Of a stretch of 64,000 nucleotides of DNA, positions 22,030 through 33,698 are shown in pieces (the first letter of the stretch is position 1; the number at the start of each line of letters is the position of its first letter). The stretch comes from Adiantum capillus-veneris (Eukaryota; Streptophyta; Polypodiopsida; Polypodiales; Pteridaceae), in NCBI GenBank assembly GCA_014529385.2, contig CM043964.1, positions 660,997 to 724,996 of the forward strand, written 5' to 3'. The translations under genes and the position numbers were made by a program. The notes below the pieces were generated by a model that saw only the letters and a program-made list of their open reading frames with translations, did not search any database and was not told the DNA's origin.

Positions 22030-23091
22030 CTGGTAAGACAAATTTATAATTATGCATTGCTATTCATGTTTGACTTGGGAAGCTAAGCATAGGAAACCCC
22101 GTAAACCGTCCGAAAAACGTGATTCTATCACATGAAACAAGAATATGTTTTCATAGATTAGTGAAAGAACTGTTTTGATAAATTATCACTATTTGTTGAA
22201 TTGTTATGACTTAATAAACTGTTATTGTTTGATAAGTGGTTACTGATTGATATGAGGAATTGGTTGATCATGTTTGATGAATCATTTAATGAGAAGAATT
22301 GTTTTGTTCTCGCGGGTAGCGAGATGATTCTGCGATTAGCGAAGATTAAGCTGAGCTTATCGGCTCTCTCTCGTTCCTCACGATTAGCGAGATGCCTCGC
22401 GTGTAGCGAGATGCCTCGTGGGTAGTGGGATGCCTGGCGGTTAGCAAGATGCCTCGTGGGTAGCGGGATGCCTGGCAGTTAGCAAAATGCCTCGCGGTTA
22501 GCGAGATACCTCGCGGGTAGCGAGATGGGAAGGTTGCGCAATTCACGGTTAGCGAATAAATCCTTTGCAAGGCTCTGTTGGTTAGACAGAGAAAGTCCGC
22601 AGGTAGCGGCAAAATGATGAGAAATTGGAAAATTTGTTTTGTTGAATAATAGGGTTGCCTTCATTAGCATTGTTTGAATTGTTTTGGTATTGTTGAAGGG
22701 CTGTATAAAAGAACCTGCGTTTGGAATTAATTATGGAACACTATTTGTATATGTAAAACAGTGTGGAAAAAAGTGTGCGTGTGGGGTGGAAAGTGGGGAC
22801 TGACTCAGGTTGCCAGTCAAGGATGGGTGGACTTGATTAGTCGAGTACTTTTCACTTTGTCTTAGTTAGTTAGAGATTTATCTCTTGTCATATTTCGAAA
22901 TTAAGGATGGCGGGCGTGCCTCTTAAATGCGGGGAAAAAGGCGTTGTTTTTGAATCCTTAATATGTGAAAGGGAATTTCTTCTCTTACGTTGCTCATACC
23001 CTTGTTTCGCATGATCGGAGTAGGGTGTCGTCAACGGATTTAGGGAATAAAGAAGGCTATCTTTCAAGTCGCCCCTATCTTTTAGGATGGG
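22030..23091. other. Unclassified flank between E1 and E2
   Basis: No recognisable protein. It begins with the candidate splice-donor sequence GGTAAGAC that would follow the exon at 3691-3867, contains a hairpin minisatellite (22381-22528) and ends where E2 protease stops. On the minus strand TGTAAGGTCCCC starts here, an LTR-like start that may mark an element which truncated E2. Confidence 0.4.
22381..22528. repeat. Hairpin minisatellite, about 19-bp unit
   Basis: About eight imperfect units of the type GGTTAGCGAGATGCCTCGC. Each contains GCGAG and CTCGC, which can pair around a 4-nt ATGC loop. Confidence 0.8.
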
Positions 23092-23094
23092 GAC

Positions 23095-23336
23095 CTTACA
23101 CTAGAGGCTTTTCCATGCACCCATCTGCCAATTGCAATTTCATTCTTGTAGCTTTCAAAGCCGGTTTTCCCTATTTTTTCCAGATAACCTTGGTGGCGAT
23201 AGCGACTCCTACTCCACTGTCAAGAATAGCTTTGGAAACTACTCCTTGGAATTGTACTGGTAGTGTGGTATTTCCATCTTCTCCCTCGCAATATTCTCCA
23301 ACCTTGTTTAAAGGTACTGGCCTAGTGTTTAGTTGA
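23095..23336 (-). pseudogene. E2 protease N-terminal part
   Basis: Contains the retropepsin active-site segment AILDSGVGVAIATK, matching AILDSGARISIATK of E4. A stop follows shortly after (WKK then TAG) and the domain is cut off at its middle; the C-terminal ILG-type segment is absent. Confidence 0.75.
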
Positions 23337-23338
23337 GG

Positions 23339-24403
23339 CTAGTCCAATTCTCTGATCCCTTCTTGAAGCTTTGAGGTGGGGTCTTTCACTCTGAATTTTT
23401 CTAAGCATTTTCCTACTGTGGTCCACATGTTTGGTCGTAACCTCAGGAGTTCGGCTAATGTGATTGTGCATGCCACAGGGGTGGACAATAACTCAATCAA
23501 CCCTTGTGAATCCATCACTCTGTTGGAAGAAAGTCTTTGAGATGGGATTGGTCTCACCTCGGACTTGGCTTCATACTCCTCTAGGTAAGAGGGTAGCCTT
23601 TCTAGCGAGTCTGGTTGGCTGTGTCCCGAACTAATTGACCCCTGGTCTCTCCCTTGTGAATGCATATCAAAGTTCATTTGTGATCTTGAGTCAAATTCTT
23701 CAATAGGAGGTAAAATCTCATTTTTCTCTTTTCTCGTGCTATTCATCTGGTAGATCACCTGGTTAGCTTCGTTGGCATCACGGATTTGCTTCCACGGGTC
23801 ATCTAGACCGTTACAATCCTTACCCATTTCTACCAATGTTTTAGGCTGAAAACCATCAATTGTCCCATCTGTTGTATTTGGCACTATGATAGGTTCTCCC
23901 CTAGACTCCGAGGCATTCGTGAGTCTCTCCTTCGTGTCTACTTGTTTCTCTAAAGTTGGTTGGAAAGGGGCTGGAGCTGGTACTTCATGCCAACTTGCAT
24001 GTTTACCAAGCGGGTTTTCTATCAAGGATTGGGATGTTTCAATCATCTTTTGACACATTTTTAACCTCTGTTTTTCTATTTCGGCATATGGATAAGTCAT
24101 CCATCTTTGATCTTGGGTTTGGTTGTTTTTGAGTCTGGCTTCGTAAGCTTTTAAAAGTGCATCTAACTGCTCATTTACCTTTTCTGCCAACACTGATCGT
24201 CCTGATCCTGCACTTTTGGGTTTTGCAACTTCCTTTTGTGCTATGGTTGCCGCAGTGTGTGAGATTAGACTAGTTAGATCCTTCAACCGCTCTAATCTAT
24301 CCTTCGTGTGTTTGAACTCCTCGGATAGAGCCGTTTGCTCTCGTTCTCTCCTAGCTTTCATACGCGTCTTTCTAGCTTTCCAAGTGCTTTTCTGTTTTTT
24401 CAT
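23339..24403 (-). pseudogene. E2 gag C-terminal region (coiled coil and pre-protease domain)
   Basis: 354 codons. The N-terminal part is rich in Lys, Arg and Glu, probably coiled coil (MKARREREQTALSEEFKH). A conserved block (LDALLKAYEARLK, later MTYPY...EKQRLKMCQKMIE) matches E4 45631-44939. The end has the pre-protease motif ITLAELLRLRPNMW, equivalent to LTLSELLNIRPHLW in E4. The stop at 23339 separates it from protease. Confidence 0.7.
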
Positions 24404-25281
24404 TTATGAACTTGGGGCATCGGTTTTTGGCTCGTCAATTAGGGGTTCATTCGTCATTCTTTGAGCTTGGGCTCGTGTCACTGTCTGAATAGGTATTATT
24501 ATCTCGTTTTTAGACCCTCCACCGGAAGGCACTGCTTCCAGCATGTTTAAGGTAGTTTTTGCTCCTTTGCTCGGGTTCTTAGGGCAGTCACGAATCAAAT
24601 GAGTAATTCCACACTCGGTGCAATATCCGTTGACTCTAATGATTTCATCATGAGGATAGTCTCTTAGCCGATGATCTCCACCACACTTGTAGTAGGGTTC
24701 CTTAGGCTGTTGAGGTGCTCCTTGAGCTCCTCTTTGTTGGTATGCATGTCTCTGCCCACCCATGCCTCCATTGGCTATGAACAACAATGTTCGTCATCCA
24801 AGATATATCTTCCTTCTCCTACTACCTGTGAAGCTATTGGTGGTCCTGCACTTCCCATCATGCTCCATGGTTCTGGCGTTGGGGGTTCTTCCGGTGGATA
24901 ATAGACAGGATTTGCAGCATATCCGTTGGGATCTTCGTAATATGCATGCATAGACACCAAAGCCTTCTCTTCTGGTTCGGTTACTGTTGGTGTGTATCTT
25001 ATGATGACTGGTCGTAATCTTGGTAGGGGTGGTTGCTGGCCCAACACTAGTTGTGGTCTTTCTACACCTACAGGTCCTGGTAGGTTGCCTACTCGATACC
25101 TAGGCATCGATGGAAGTTGAGGAGATTCTACCTGAGCCTGGGGAGCATAAGGTCTCTCTCTTATATATCCCTTGTTATAATAACATTCCTCCATCACATG
25201 GTTTGTCCATTTTTGTTCAATAGCACACCACTTTGGCTGTTTAGCCTGAGCTTTGGCATACAGGTTAATCTTTTTTAGCAC
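24404..25281 (-). pseudogene. E2 gag nucleocapsid region
   Basis: Two overlapping frames (24775-25281 and 24404-24787) joined by a frameshift. Zinc-knuckle candidates have the short spacing CX2CX3HX4C: CTECGITHLIRDC is intact, while KCGGDHRLRDY has lost its first and last Cys to Tyr. A WTNH...ECYYN motif upstream is shared with E4. It would bind the packaged RNA. Confidence 0.7.
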
Positions 25282-25332
25282 TTCCTCTACAAGCTCCTCC
25301 TGGATTACAACTACTTCTCCTTTTGGTGTTGT

Positions 25333-25980
25333 CTAAGATGACTTGCTTCCACTTTGTTGTGAGGATGAATCGTCATCAAGATCCTTGAATTCACCCTCCT
25401 TGTAGACTGCACAATTGTCTACAAGGTAAAGAGCCTCCTTAGTTAACTCATTTAATGTCGTGTTCCTCTTCATATGTAAGTCCTTCTGGAGATCTACGTT
25501 CCTTAGTCCTTGAATAAATATAAGCATAAGTCTGGACTGAGTTGGCAGTTCTTCCTCATGGCAGAACTTAACATATCTTTTTAGTCGTAGGGTTGCCTTT
25601 GGCATAGACTCCCCTTCTTTCTGTTTGAATTTTTGGATTTGTGAGACTGTATTATGAGCTATCCCCCTTTGTGAGAATTCCTCAATAAACTCGTCAAACA
25701 CCTCCTCCATAGACTCAAAGTCTCTACGCTCCACAGAGTCAAACCAAGTAGCAGCATCCTCCTCTAGGGTCAGTCCAAACCCTGCAAATTGGGTAGGGAA
25801 GTCTAACACCTCTTCGGCTCTAATTACACGCACAAAGGTTGCTACATGATCTCTAGGATCTCTGTTTCCCGTGTATTTCTTGTTTACCCATTTTTGCACT
25901 TGGGAAGGTCTAATTCTACGATGTTCTACAAATCTCATCATTGGTTCTCCTCGGCCTACTCGATATACCTCCACTGGCAT
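25333..25980 (-). pseudogene. E2 gag capsid domain
   Basis: 215 codons with a typical retrotransposon-gag capsid pattern: DAATWFDSVE, EFIEEFSQRG, ESMPKATLRLKRYVKF, IQGLRNVDLQKDLH. The same order is seen in E4 near 47063-47650. It ends at a TAG before the nucleocapsid region. Confidence 0.85.
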
Positions 25981-26193
25981 TCGGTAGTGGGAGGGTTCCT
26001 CTCCGAGAGGTGCTCCTAAGCCATAATTTTTGACGGTTTTTGCAAGAGATGGTTCATCTCTTCGAACTCGCTCTATGGGTTGTCTTCCAAGCTCTGTTGA
26101 CCCTTGAGTTTTTGGCTTACTCTCCCCTTGATACCGTGAATAGAGTGGTGGTTCTTGTAAATCCCTTAGCCCTCCTGCGGCTGAATAACCATC

Positions 26194-27150
26194 TCAGTTT
26201 CGGTCTTGTTCTAATGTTGCACTCTGTCGAAGCCATGCCTGCAATGATGGCTGAGTTTCTGGTTGGTTTTGGTAGTTGAACGTCTGTTGTCGGGTAGAAT
26301 GTGAGGTCGTGTTGTACTCTTTTGAAAATGGATTTGTCGATTTTCTAGGGGTGTAGGTGACCCTTGGCACTTCTTCGGGGGCATATGTTGATGCTTCTGG
26401 AACTGTTGCCTTTTCTACCTCCTCTGGGAGAATACGTTTGTATTCTCGCCCGTACCTATCAACAAAAATGATATCCTTCCCCATAGCAATTTCATAAGAG
26501 AATAAGTAAAGAACCTTGTCTTTGCTTAATTAGTTTGGGTAGGGTTCTTTGCATCGAAAGTAAGAGACTACTCCCTCGCTCTCATGATTGTAAATTCCCA
26601 CATTCTCATTATAAGTAGAGACCCTAGTTGTTTTCTTATCATACATAAAAAGAGCTCTGGGTCGATCAATGTTTGGAGGTGGTTCTTGAGTCACTGAAAC
26701 CATTTTTCCTTTCACCACGTTATCTCCATATCTGTTGTAATCCTTAGGGTTACTAACTATCAGATAGTGGTTCCCATTTTCATCTCTGAATCTATCTCCA
26801 TCATCATAGACTCAAATTATATCCAGTCTCTGAGTAGGTCTTTCTTCTATACAAATACACTTGCATCCTTGATAGTCAGAATAAACTAGGGCTCCCCTAG
26901 AGTTTTTTCCTTCTAAGAATATTATAGTGAACTTGGAATCGCTCAAATGATTCTGGGAGGTGCTTTCTCCTAGCATTGGTCCTTCATCGGAGAAACCTCC
27001 TGGTTGTTGACTACCCATCATGAAGAAGGACTTATTGGATGAAGTGTTAGTATCACTACCCTCCTCAATAATCGGTGCTAGTGGATCTAGCCTTGCCTGA
27101 GTTACACTCTCCTTGGTGGTGGACACTAAGCTACCCTGATCACCTGCCAC
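26194..27150 (-). pseudogene. E2 gag N-terminal domain
   Basis: Three consecutive pieces of one frame (26812-27150, 26530-26718, 26194-26484) separated by stops. They carry DDGDRF..ENGNHYLIVSNP, YNENVGIYNHESEG and DIIFVDRYGREYKRI, which align with YDGDRYFDREGMIYLVVHNP and IQVVIMDNYGQKDSP in E4. This conserved module before the capsid is not a domain I can name. Confidence 0.6.
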
Positions 27151-28896
27151 CTTTTGATCTCTAAGAATGTGTCTTCCTCATCTTAAATTCATCAAACTTA
27201 GCAATGCAATTTATAAAAAATCCAACCACTCACCTCTTAAAGGATGAGTCTCCACACAACTTCTTGCTTTGCCGTTGAATATACATGTACACAAGCGTTT
27301 AATTTCGGCAATCGAATCAAAGCATTTAACCGCTAGAGGTGGTCTTAGTAATGATTGGTATAACTGGAGGGTTAACCTCAACCACTACCGTATTTTATAC
27401 ACTTCGGATGTTCTTAATTAGGTCTGCTAATCTGGAACTGTACTTCCCTCGAATGCTGGCCAATTTACACAGAAAGTCTTAATTCCGTCTTTGCTCCGTC
27501 AAAATGTCAAACAAGGTCCAAATTCACTTATGAAAGAAGTTCTAGAACTCTTAAGTCAATTGGAACATCACTCTATTTCCTCTCTCAACTTTTCTCTTCA
27601 CTAAGCCCCTGTAGACATCCTACGCGTAGAATGTCTATCTGCTCTGTTTTCCCTGGAGTTTTCACTATGAATTCCCCTTGATGTGCTGAGTCCACAACTG
27701 TTTTTACTTTTTGATTTGGACACCTATAAGCTGGTCAATTGATCAGAAATATGTTCCAGCAGCCTGATGTTGGTATGACCAGTCAAATCAACTCCAATTT
27801 GGACCAAAATTGACTAGGAGGCTTGCCTCAGGCTATACAACACTCTGCTATGAATACAATTGGTTTCTAGCTTCAATTTCATGCATTAGACATTCTACGC
27901 GTAGCATGTCTAGCTGCTCAAAATGGCTTCAAATGCAAAGCACAGACTCCTCTTAAGGTGCTGATCACTTTAGTATGCTCAAAGATGGGTTTGGAGTGCT
28001 AAATCACACAGAACACATCCTATGTGTAGGATGTCTATTTTAGCTATTCTAGCCCTTTTCAGTAAAAAATGCTAAAGTCTGTTTAAAACCCAATTGAGAT
28101 AAAACCTTTCTCAGGCACTCAATAAATCATGCAGGTCATGCTCATGTAGCCATCCTATGGTTTTGGTCTTAAAATAATGCTTTGGCACAATTTGGGTAGG
28201 ATGTCTGGCAATTTTCTTTCTATCTGGCCTTATCGTGTCAAGATATGGTCAAATTTCCACTTTCCAGATGAAAATAGGGTAAAACCTACCTTTTAAACAC
28301 ACTGGTCAGCTCAGTTTTTCAGAATTTCCACTAGAACACCCTGTAGACATCCTACGCGTAGGATGTCTCCTGGCTTAAAATATAAATTTTTCCTGATAGA
28401 AGTATTCCTTATGCTCTGAAGCTCTCTCAGAAACACTCACATAAACTTTTGAACTTCACTTCAGCTTTTAAACACTCTTTTCCATTCTTTACAACCTTGT
28501 GATGAACCTAACAGCAAGTATAACATGCATGAAGTGCTCTAGATCATAAATCATGATGTCCTACTTACCCTACTCCTACTTGTCATGTGAGATGGTGATA
28601 TTGGTGTCTTGGTTGCTTCCTGGCCTCTCCGGACTCTCAAGCTCTCCTTTCACCGCCTCTACCACTCCAACTCCTACTCTCTACACTACAACTCAACCAA
28701 CATGTAAAACTATCTAAGTTTAATTAAGTCTACCTAAGTCGAAGGATCTAGGCCAAACACTCGCTCCCTAGACTCCTCCTAAGACCTAGAGAGTCCTCCA
28801 TCCTCTGATCCTATCTAAATGTGAAATGAGACTCTAGCAATCCAGAGAATCCCTATCCTCAAGGACTAGTCTCGATCACCTACCTAGGGTTTTCGT
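27151..28896 (-). other. E2 untranslated leader with repeated palindromes
   Basis: About 1.7 kb between primer-binding site and gag without a convincing ORF. It holds four palindromes centred on TACGCGTA (27612-27637, 27887-27912, 28013-28036, 28345-28368) and isolated half-sites (for example 28195-28206). Confidence 0.7.
28345..28368. repeat. Perfect 24-bp palindrome, E2 leader copy 4
   Basis: Arms AGACATCCTA and TAGGATGTCT around CGCG. The three sister copies each have one or a few changes; at 28013-28036 both CpGs have decayed to TG. Confidence 0.9.
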
Positions 28897-28913
28897 CCCC
28901 GGTAGCGGCGCCA
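28897..28913 (-). promoter_or_regulatory. E2 primer-binding site (tRNA-Asp type)
   Basis: The minus strand reads TGGCGCCGCTACCGGGG, two bases different from the plant tRNA-Asp primer complement used by Athila/Tat-like elements. It follows the LTR end by one base. Confidence 0.8.
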
Positions 28914-28914
28914 A

Positions 28915-30300
28915 TGTTGGCGGATACGCCGTGACGGACGTCAGCAGAGCGAGAACTCACCTAACAAGATTTGTCAGCTAAGGACGAAGCTCGACCCGCA
29001 GGCGTGTGGAAGCAAGCATAGGGTGTCAACCTACACTCAACCGACTCTTGAGTACTTACTACAGAGGTCTCTACCCAATGTCTAAGCTACAGCCTTCAGG
29101 AGTGCATAAGAGGCGATTTCCTACAACGCTTCCAAGAGCCAAATACCCATCAAACGTTCTCAAAATGCCACAGAACTTGAAGGAAACCCTATTAACACCA
29201 ATAGGTCGTTCTCCCTAAGGTCCATGAACCAAAATCTCAACCCTAAACACCTGGTGCAAAATCACGTAGGATGGCTGGTCGAAATTTGCAGGTCATCGTT
29301 TTTGAAAACTAAAGTGCCTAATGTGTAGCTCTACTCAATGCGAACACGTGGATACGCTGAAATGCGAAACCGGATAACGTATGCTCATTGAATCACCAGA
29401 TGTAGCTTGTGGGTCGAGTTTGCAAAACCAGACCGTTCACACGCAATGAAGGTATTGGCGCGTAGCTCTCATGGGGGCAACAGACTGCACTTCTCCGCAC
29501 TTGATTCCGACCACCGGTGCACGCGTAGCGTCAAGATGAAACTCTCACTCTCTCTTGTACACAGTATGCTCACTCACACAGACAACTTTTTAAAAATGAC
29601 AAAGGGTTTTTTTCATTAAGGTCAAAAGTGGTATAAATACCTTACAATCTCAAACGCTAATGTTCCAATTTAACCATCTACTCAATCTAAATGTAAAAAA
29701 TGGGATACAATCTGGAAGCTTCTGCAAGCCCCACTATTTACAAAGGTGAAATGTCGGTTTTTCTCAATTAAAGAATAATTACAAAAAATAATATTCCGCC
29801 GAGCAATCATTCTCCGTAGGGTTTGTCCAGCTGCTAAGACAACCCAACTATGGGGCTGAACGCCCAAACTATTTATAAACATATTTTTTGAATGGTTGTG
29901 TGATCTGATTTTTTGAGGTAGGCAAGGCTAATGAAAACTGTTTGCAATTCCAAGAGTCATGTTTAATTAAACCTCGCTACCATCTTTGACTATGCCATTG
30001 AAAGATTTTGCAAAGGTGTTTTCTTTTGGGAGATATTTGAGATAATTAATGCTAATCAGGACAGTGCAAGCACTTAATGGAAGTCTTAGAATAAAATTGA
30101 ATTGCACCAATGGAAGGAGAGTTCAATTGCTACTAGAGAGGGATAATGAAAATAAAGAAAGAGCACATTACTCCACTGATTAGGATTGACTCTTTATATA
30201 GACTCTTGCATGATGCAATAGGTGAGTGATTCATGGGATATAATTATCTCTGCTGATCTAGGGGTTTATGTGGAATAGATTTTGGGATGTAGGTGAACTT
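28915..30300 (-). repeat. E2 5' LTR (outer edge uncertain)
   Basis: The inner edge TGTTGGCGGATACGCC (plus strand) is followed by GACGGACGTC (28933-28942), a box also near the end of the LTR at 32224. The minus-strand TATA candidate is at 29870-29879. No second E2 LTR is present, so the outer end is approximate. Confidence 0.5.
29870..29879 (-). promoter_or_regulatory. TATA box candidate of E2 LTR
   Basis: TTTATAAATA on the minus strand, about 0.95 kb upstream of the LTR end. Confidence 0.4.
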
Positions 30301-30394
30301 TTTACATTGGCATTAACAACACTTTTTAACCTTTTGTATTGGCATTAGTATTGTACTTTAATATCCCCCCCAAAGGGTAAAATGTGTCAAGTGA

Positions 30395-31219
30395 TGGTAT
30401 GATCATGGAATGGAGAGGAGGCCAATACCCCAACAACAATTGAAGAGTGTGCCTTAATTGACACCTTTAGTAAGCAAGTCTGCCTAGTTTGTAGAACTGC
30501 GTACATAAATCAACTTGATATATAAAACGCAAGTAGGTTTCATTGTAGTTGATGCTGCGTTGTTGAGAGAAGCCACAATCAACTAGTCGAGCCCTTACTT
30601 ATAAAATGATCCATTAGGATTGATATTTCTTTTAACCAGTCATTTGCAAGGCACAATGTTATGATTGATGGGATTTGGGACTAGAATCCAAGTGTGGTTG
30701 TTATGGAGCACATCAAGCTTGTCATTAATTTCTATTCTCCATAGTGCGGCTTCAAATGAGATGAGATCCTTCCTCAATGGATGGGCCAAGCTTGTCTTTA
30801 AGAAAAAATGGGACTTCATCAAAGACCTTTTCTTCGTCAAGTGTAGAGGCAAAGCAAGTGGTGTCGTACATGTCATCAAAGCTATGCATGAAAATTGGCG
30901 AGTTCTCTATACTTTCTGAGGATTAATACTCATGAGATGAGCTTTCCAAATCAGGGTGCACAAGTGGAGATATGACTGATAAAGAATCTTGGGATTCTAC
31001 TTCATTTATACTCGAGGAGATAGAATACATTGATGGTGTGTCGATGGGATGAGGCGAAGGAGGGGAGGTTAAGTGGATGAGCCTATTGACTTTGATTGGA
31101 GATGATGTTACTCGAAATGGTGTTGCTTGAAGCCAGTGGCATTGTTGCTTGCTTGCAAGTGCAAAACATGGGTGGCAAGGACCCAAGCCCATGCACATTA
31201 TCTTTTTGAAGTGCACCAT
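30395..31219 (-). pseudogene. Ty1/copia pol fragment with internal deletion
   Basis: The minus strand encodes the stretch before and at the start of copia RT (SFEAALWRIEINDKLDVLHN, NHTWILVPNP, then an ARLV.CGFSQQ-type segment near 30560). It jumps directly to the RNase H end (ADLLTKG near 30450), so nearly all of RT and RNase H is deleted. Upstream, 30923-31219 is the integrase-RT linker. Multiple stops. Imperfect 39-bp direct repeats flank it (30323-30361 and 31246-31284). Confidence 0.7.
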
Positions 31220-31284
31220 GTGAGATGAATCAGCTCTAACACAACCTTTTAACCTTTTATATTGGCATTAATATTGTACTTTAA

Positions 31285-31910
31285 GACCTTCTCCATATCC
31301 ACACTTGCCTCCATTTTTAAGCATGGGAAATTGGATGCCTTTGGAAGACCAAAAAGTCTTTGCAAACCCCTAGATGGGAGGGGGCGAGCCCTAAAGGTAG
31401 GGGAAGAGAAAGAAGAGGTGGAGAACACTCAGACACACTCAAGGCTCCCTTTACACAAAGGGCATAGTGGACACATGTAAGGTCCCTAGCCCAGTAGCCC
31501 CCAAAATGTATTCAAATCTTATTGGATGGCCATAGAGGTGGACCAATGAGAATTAGGCTAGAGTACTTTTAATTTAATTCATTTAAAAACACTTGATAAA
31601 ATAACCAATAGACATCAACCTCTCTAGAAGACTATTGGGTGGATAGTCTCCCAAGGGGTCCAATGAGCATTCAATAGCCCAATGGCTTGTCTGATTCCTA
31701 TTCGCCAGAAGACTAAGGGGTCCAATGAGAGATTGATTGATTTATTTATTACCTAAAGCTCTCACAAAAGGGGAAAGGGGGACACATGTCATAAGGCTAG
31801 CCATTATGCTTTTAAATTCTTATTGGCTAAACCTGGCATGAGCCAATGGGGTGCCAGCATAAGGGGTCGACCAAGAGAGAGAGGGGGCTGATTTTGACAA
31901 GGTATTAGCA

Positions 31911-31949
<39 letters not shown>

Positions 31950-32223
31950 TCATGTGTGAAGCAAAGAAGACTCACTCTCCTTCTCAAGCTTTCATGGAAA
32001 GCTCATCATCTACTCCAAGCTTGTGAGAAGGGAGGCCTACACCAACAACTCTTGGCTTTCTGATGAAAATCCAACCAAGATCCAGGATCCAAGCTCCAAT
32101 GCATGCTCACCTCCTCTTGCATGCTAATTACTAAGCTATGCTAAGATTTTATGAGTGATTATGTGAGAGATATACTTATTTCCTGTAAGAATACCCCTTC
32201 TTCGTCCCAACCTACCATAATAT
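31285..32223. other. Unclassified repeat-like DNA
   Basis: No convincing ORF. It has an LTR-like start TGTAAGGTCCC at 31478, an internal repeat of AAG.CTA..GGGTCCAATGAG and a CA microsatellite. Probably LTR-derived but not assignable. Confidence 0.4.
31915..31946. repeat. (CA)n microsatellite
   Basis: About sixteen uninterrupted CA units after CGCG. Confidence 0.95.
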
Positions 32224-33000
32224 TGTTCGTGGGTTGCCGCGACGGACGTCTACAACAAAGCTCTTTTGTACTAAGATAATGTCAATATGCAAGTAAGTGA
32301 CTTGGGGTGGGGCACCGTGACTTAATGAGAGTGTCAATCTCACCAAAGTGAACTCGAGGACTACTCGTTCTTACAACAAAAGAAAATCAACCACTTCCTA
32401 GTAAGACAATCAGTATGCATCCATTCTCAACAAATGAGGCCGAAATGTCACGAAACTTAAGGAGAGGTATCACAACACTTATGGGCTCAATCCTACCAAG
32501 TTTTGTCACCATTTGGGAAGGCACATAAATCATGATCCATCACAAAAAATGTGCAGAAAACAGAAATAGAAGTACTTGGAAAGGTCCACCTTAAGCATAG
32601 AAACACTTATCCATGGTCAAAACATCAAAAAACAACCATTTTAACTCCCAAATCAATGCATTTAGCTCACAAACGACTCGTCACGAACCACAACAGAATT
32701 GGAAATGATTACACTTCGATTGAAGAGCAAGAGACAAGGAACACGATGTACTATTCGGAATAGAATTTTGATTACCCATTCAGGAGAAATGATGATTACA
32801 AATTGTAGTCACAAGAAGCCCCAGCTAATGATAATCCTCCTTTCAAAACTAAGGGTTTTGACTTTAAAAGTTAGGGGGCTTTCCCATGACCATCCGGCCT
32901 CTTACAAGGGGTAGACTCATAGAAATAAAAAAGAGTATGGTCTAAACTAATCATGATTACAACTCATCTTAGGCTGAATTATAGGGTTTTCTCCAAAAAA
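32224..33000 (-). repeat. E2b LTR related to the E2 LTR
   Basis: The terminal 30 bp match the E2 LTR end (TGTT.G.GG...GCCG.GACGGACGTC), and further in a stretch like AAATGTCACGAAACTTAAGG matches AAATGCCACAGAACTTGAAGG of E2. The inner boundary is not defined. Confidence 0.45.
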
Positions 33001-33056
33001 ATAGAGTATCCGTCAGGTTTAGTGTGCATACGCATGTTCACTTGTATCCACCAACT

Positions 33057-33583
33057 TTAGTGCCTTCTTTCGAGTGTTGCAGTGAGATTTCTGAACTTCT
33101 GCGCTTTGGTTTCGATCTCGACTTTGGTAGCAAGTTCTTTGAAGGGATTATTGGAGATGGTACTCTGATAGGCGATGTGGTGGGCGGCCAGATCCTTCAT
33201 CATTGGATTGAATATGGAAGAGTCCACTTCGAAGAAACCTGTCATGAAAGCTTCTTTGAAGGTCTGTATGTATTGAGATGGCAGAAACATGACTCTTGCA
33301 TATAATACCATGATAATATTTCTGTTGGGGATTTCAGTCTCCATATTCCAGCAATACCCCACGTGCCCTCGAAAAACACCTGCCATGGATGCTCTACCGC
33401 TTCAATGTCTCTGAAGGTTCTAATGCACATGATAAGCATTTTTGCAATCTTTACCAGCATTTGGCAAGCGAGATCTAGGTTCTCCTTCATCATATTGATG
33501 ACTCCTTTCAGAGTTTGCATCATGTAATGCTCTGATGGGGGGTTGTTATTGATCAGCTTGGTTATTATAGGGTAGTTGAGCAC
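33057..33583 (-). pseudogene. E2b protein, C-terminal fragments
   Basis: Two overlapping frames (33242-33583 and 33057-33386) indicate a frameshift in one ancestral reading frame. The protein (SEHYMMQTLKGVINMMKENL...) is not recognised. Confidence 0.35.
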
Positions 33584-33698
33584 TACCGGTCGTTTGCTTT
33601 TCCAACTGTAAAAACTATCCCAAGATCGCCGCCTGTTGATGGGACAGTAAGTGGGGTCGATCGTGAGATGTTGGGGTGCATTCTTGTAATATGTTCTG

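Larger units (their letters stand above)
23092..30300 (-). mobile_element. E2: Athila/Tat-like Ty3 element, truncated
   Basis: Minus-strand order: 5' LTR (inner edge 28915), tRNA-Asp-type primer-binding site (28897-28913), 1.7-kb leader with repeated palindromes, long multi-domain gag (27150 to 23339) and the first part of protease, which ends abruptly near 23095. RT, RNase H and integrase are absent. Gag and protease align with element E4. The outer LTR edge was not located. Confidence 0.75.

Noticed and set aside
22965-23336. 123-aa plus-strand ORF
   Set aside because: Overlaps the E2 protease on the opposite strand, which shows a real AILDSG active site.
29006-29218. 70-aa plus-strand ORF in the E2 LTR
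   Set aside because: Lies in LTR sequence with no similarity and no conservation in the related LTR at 32224.
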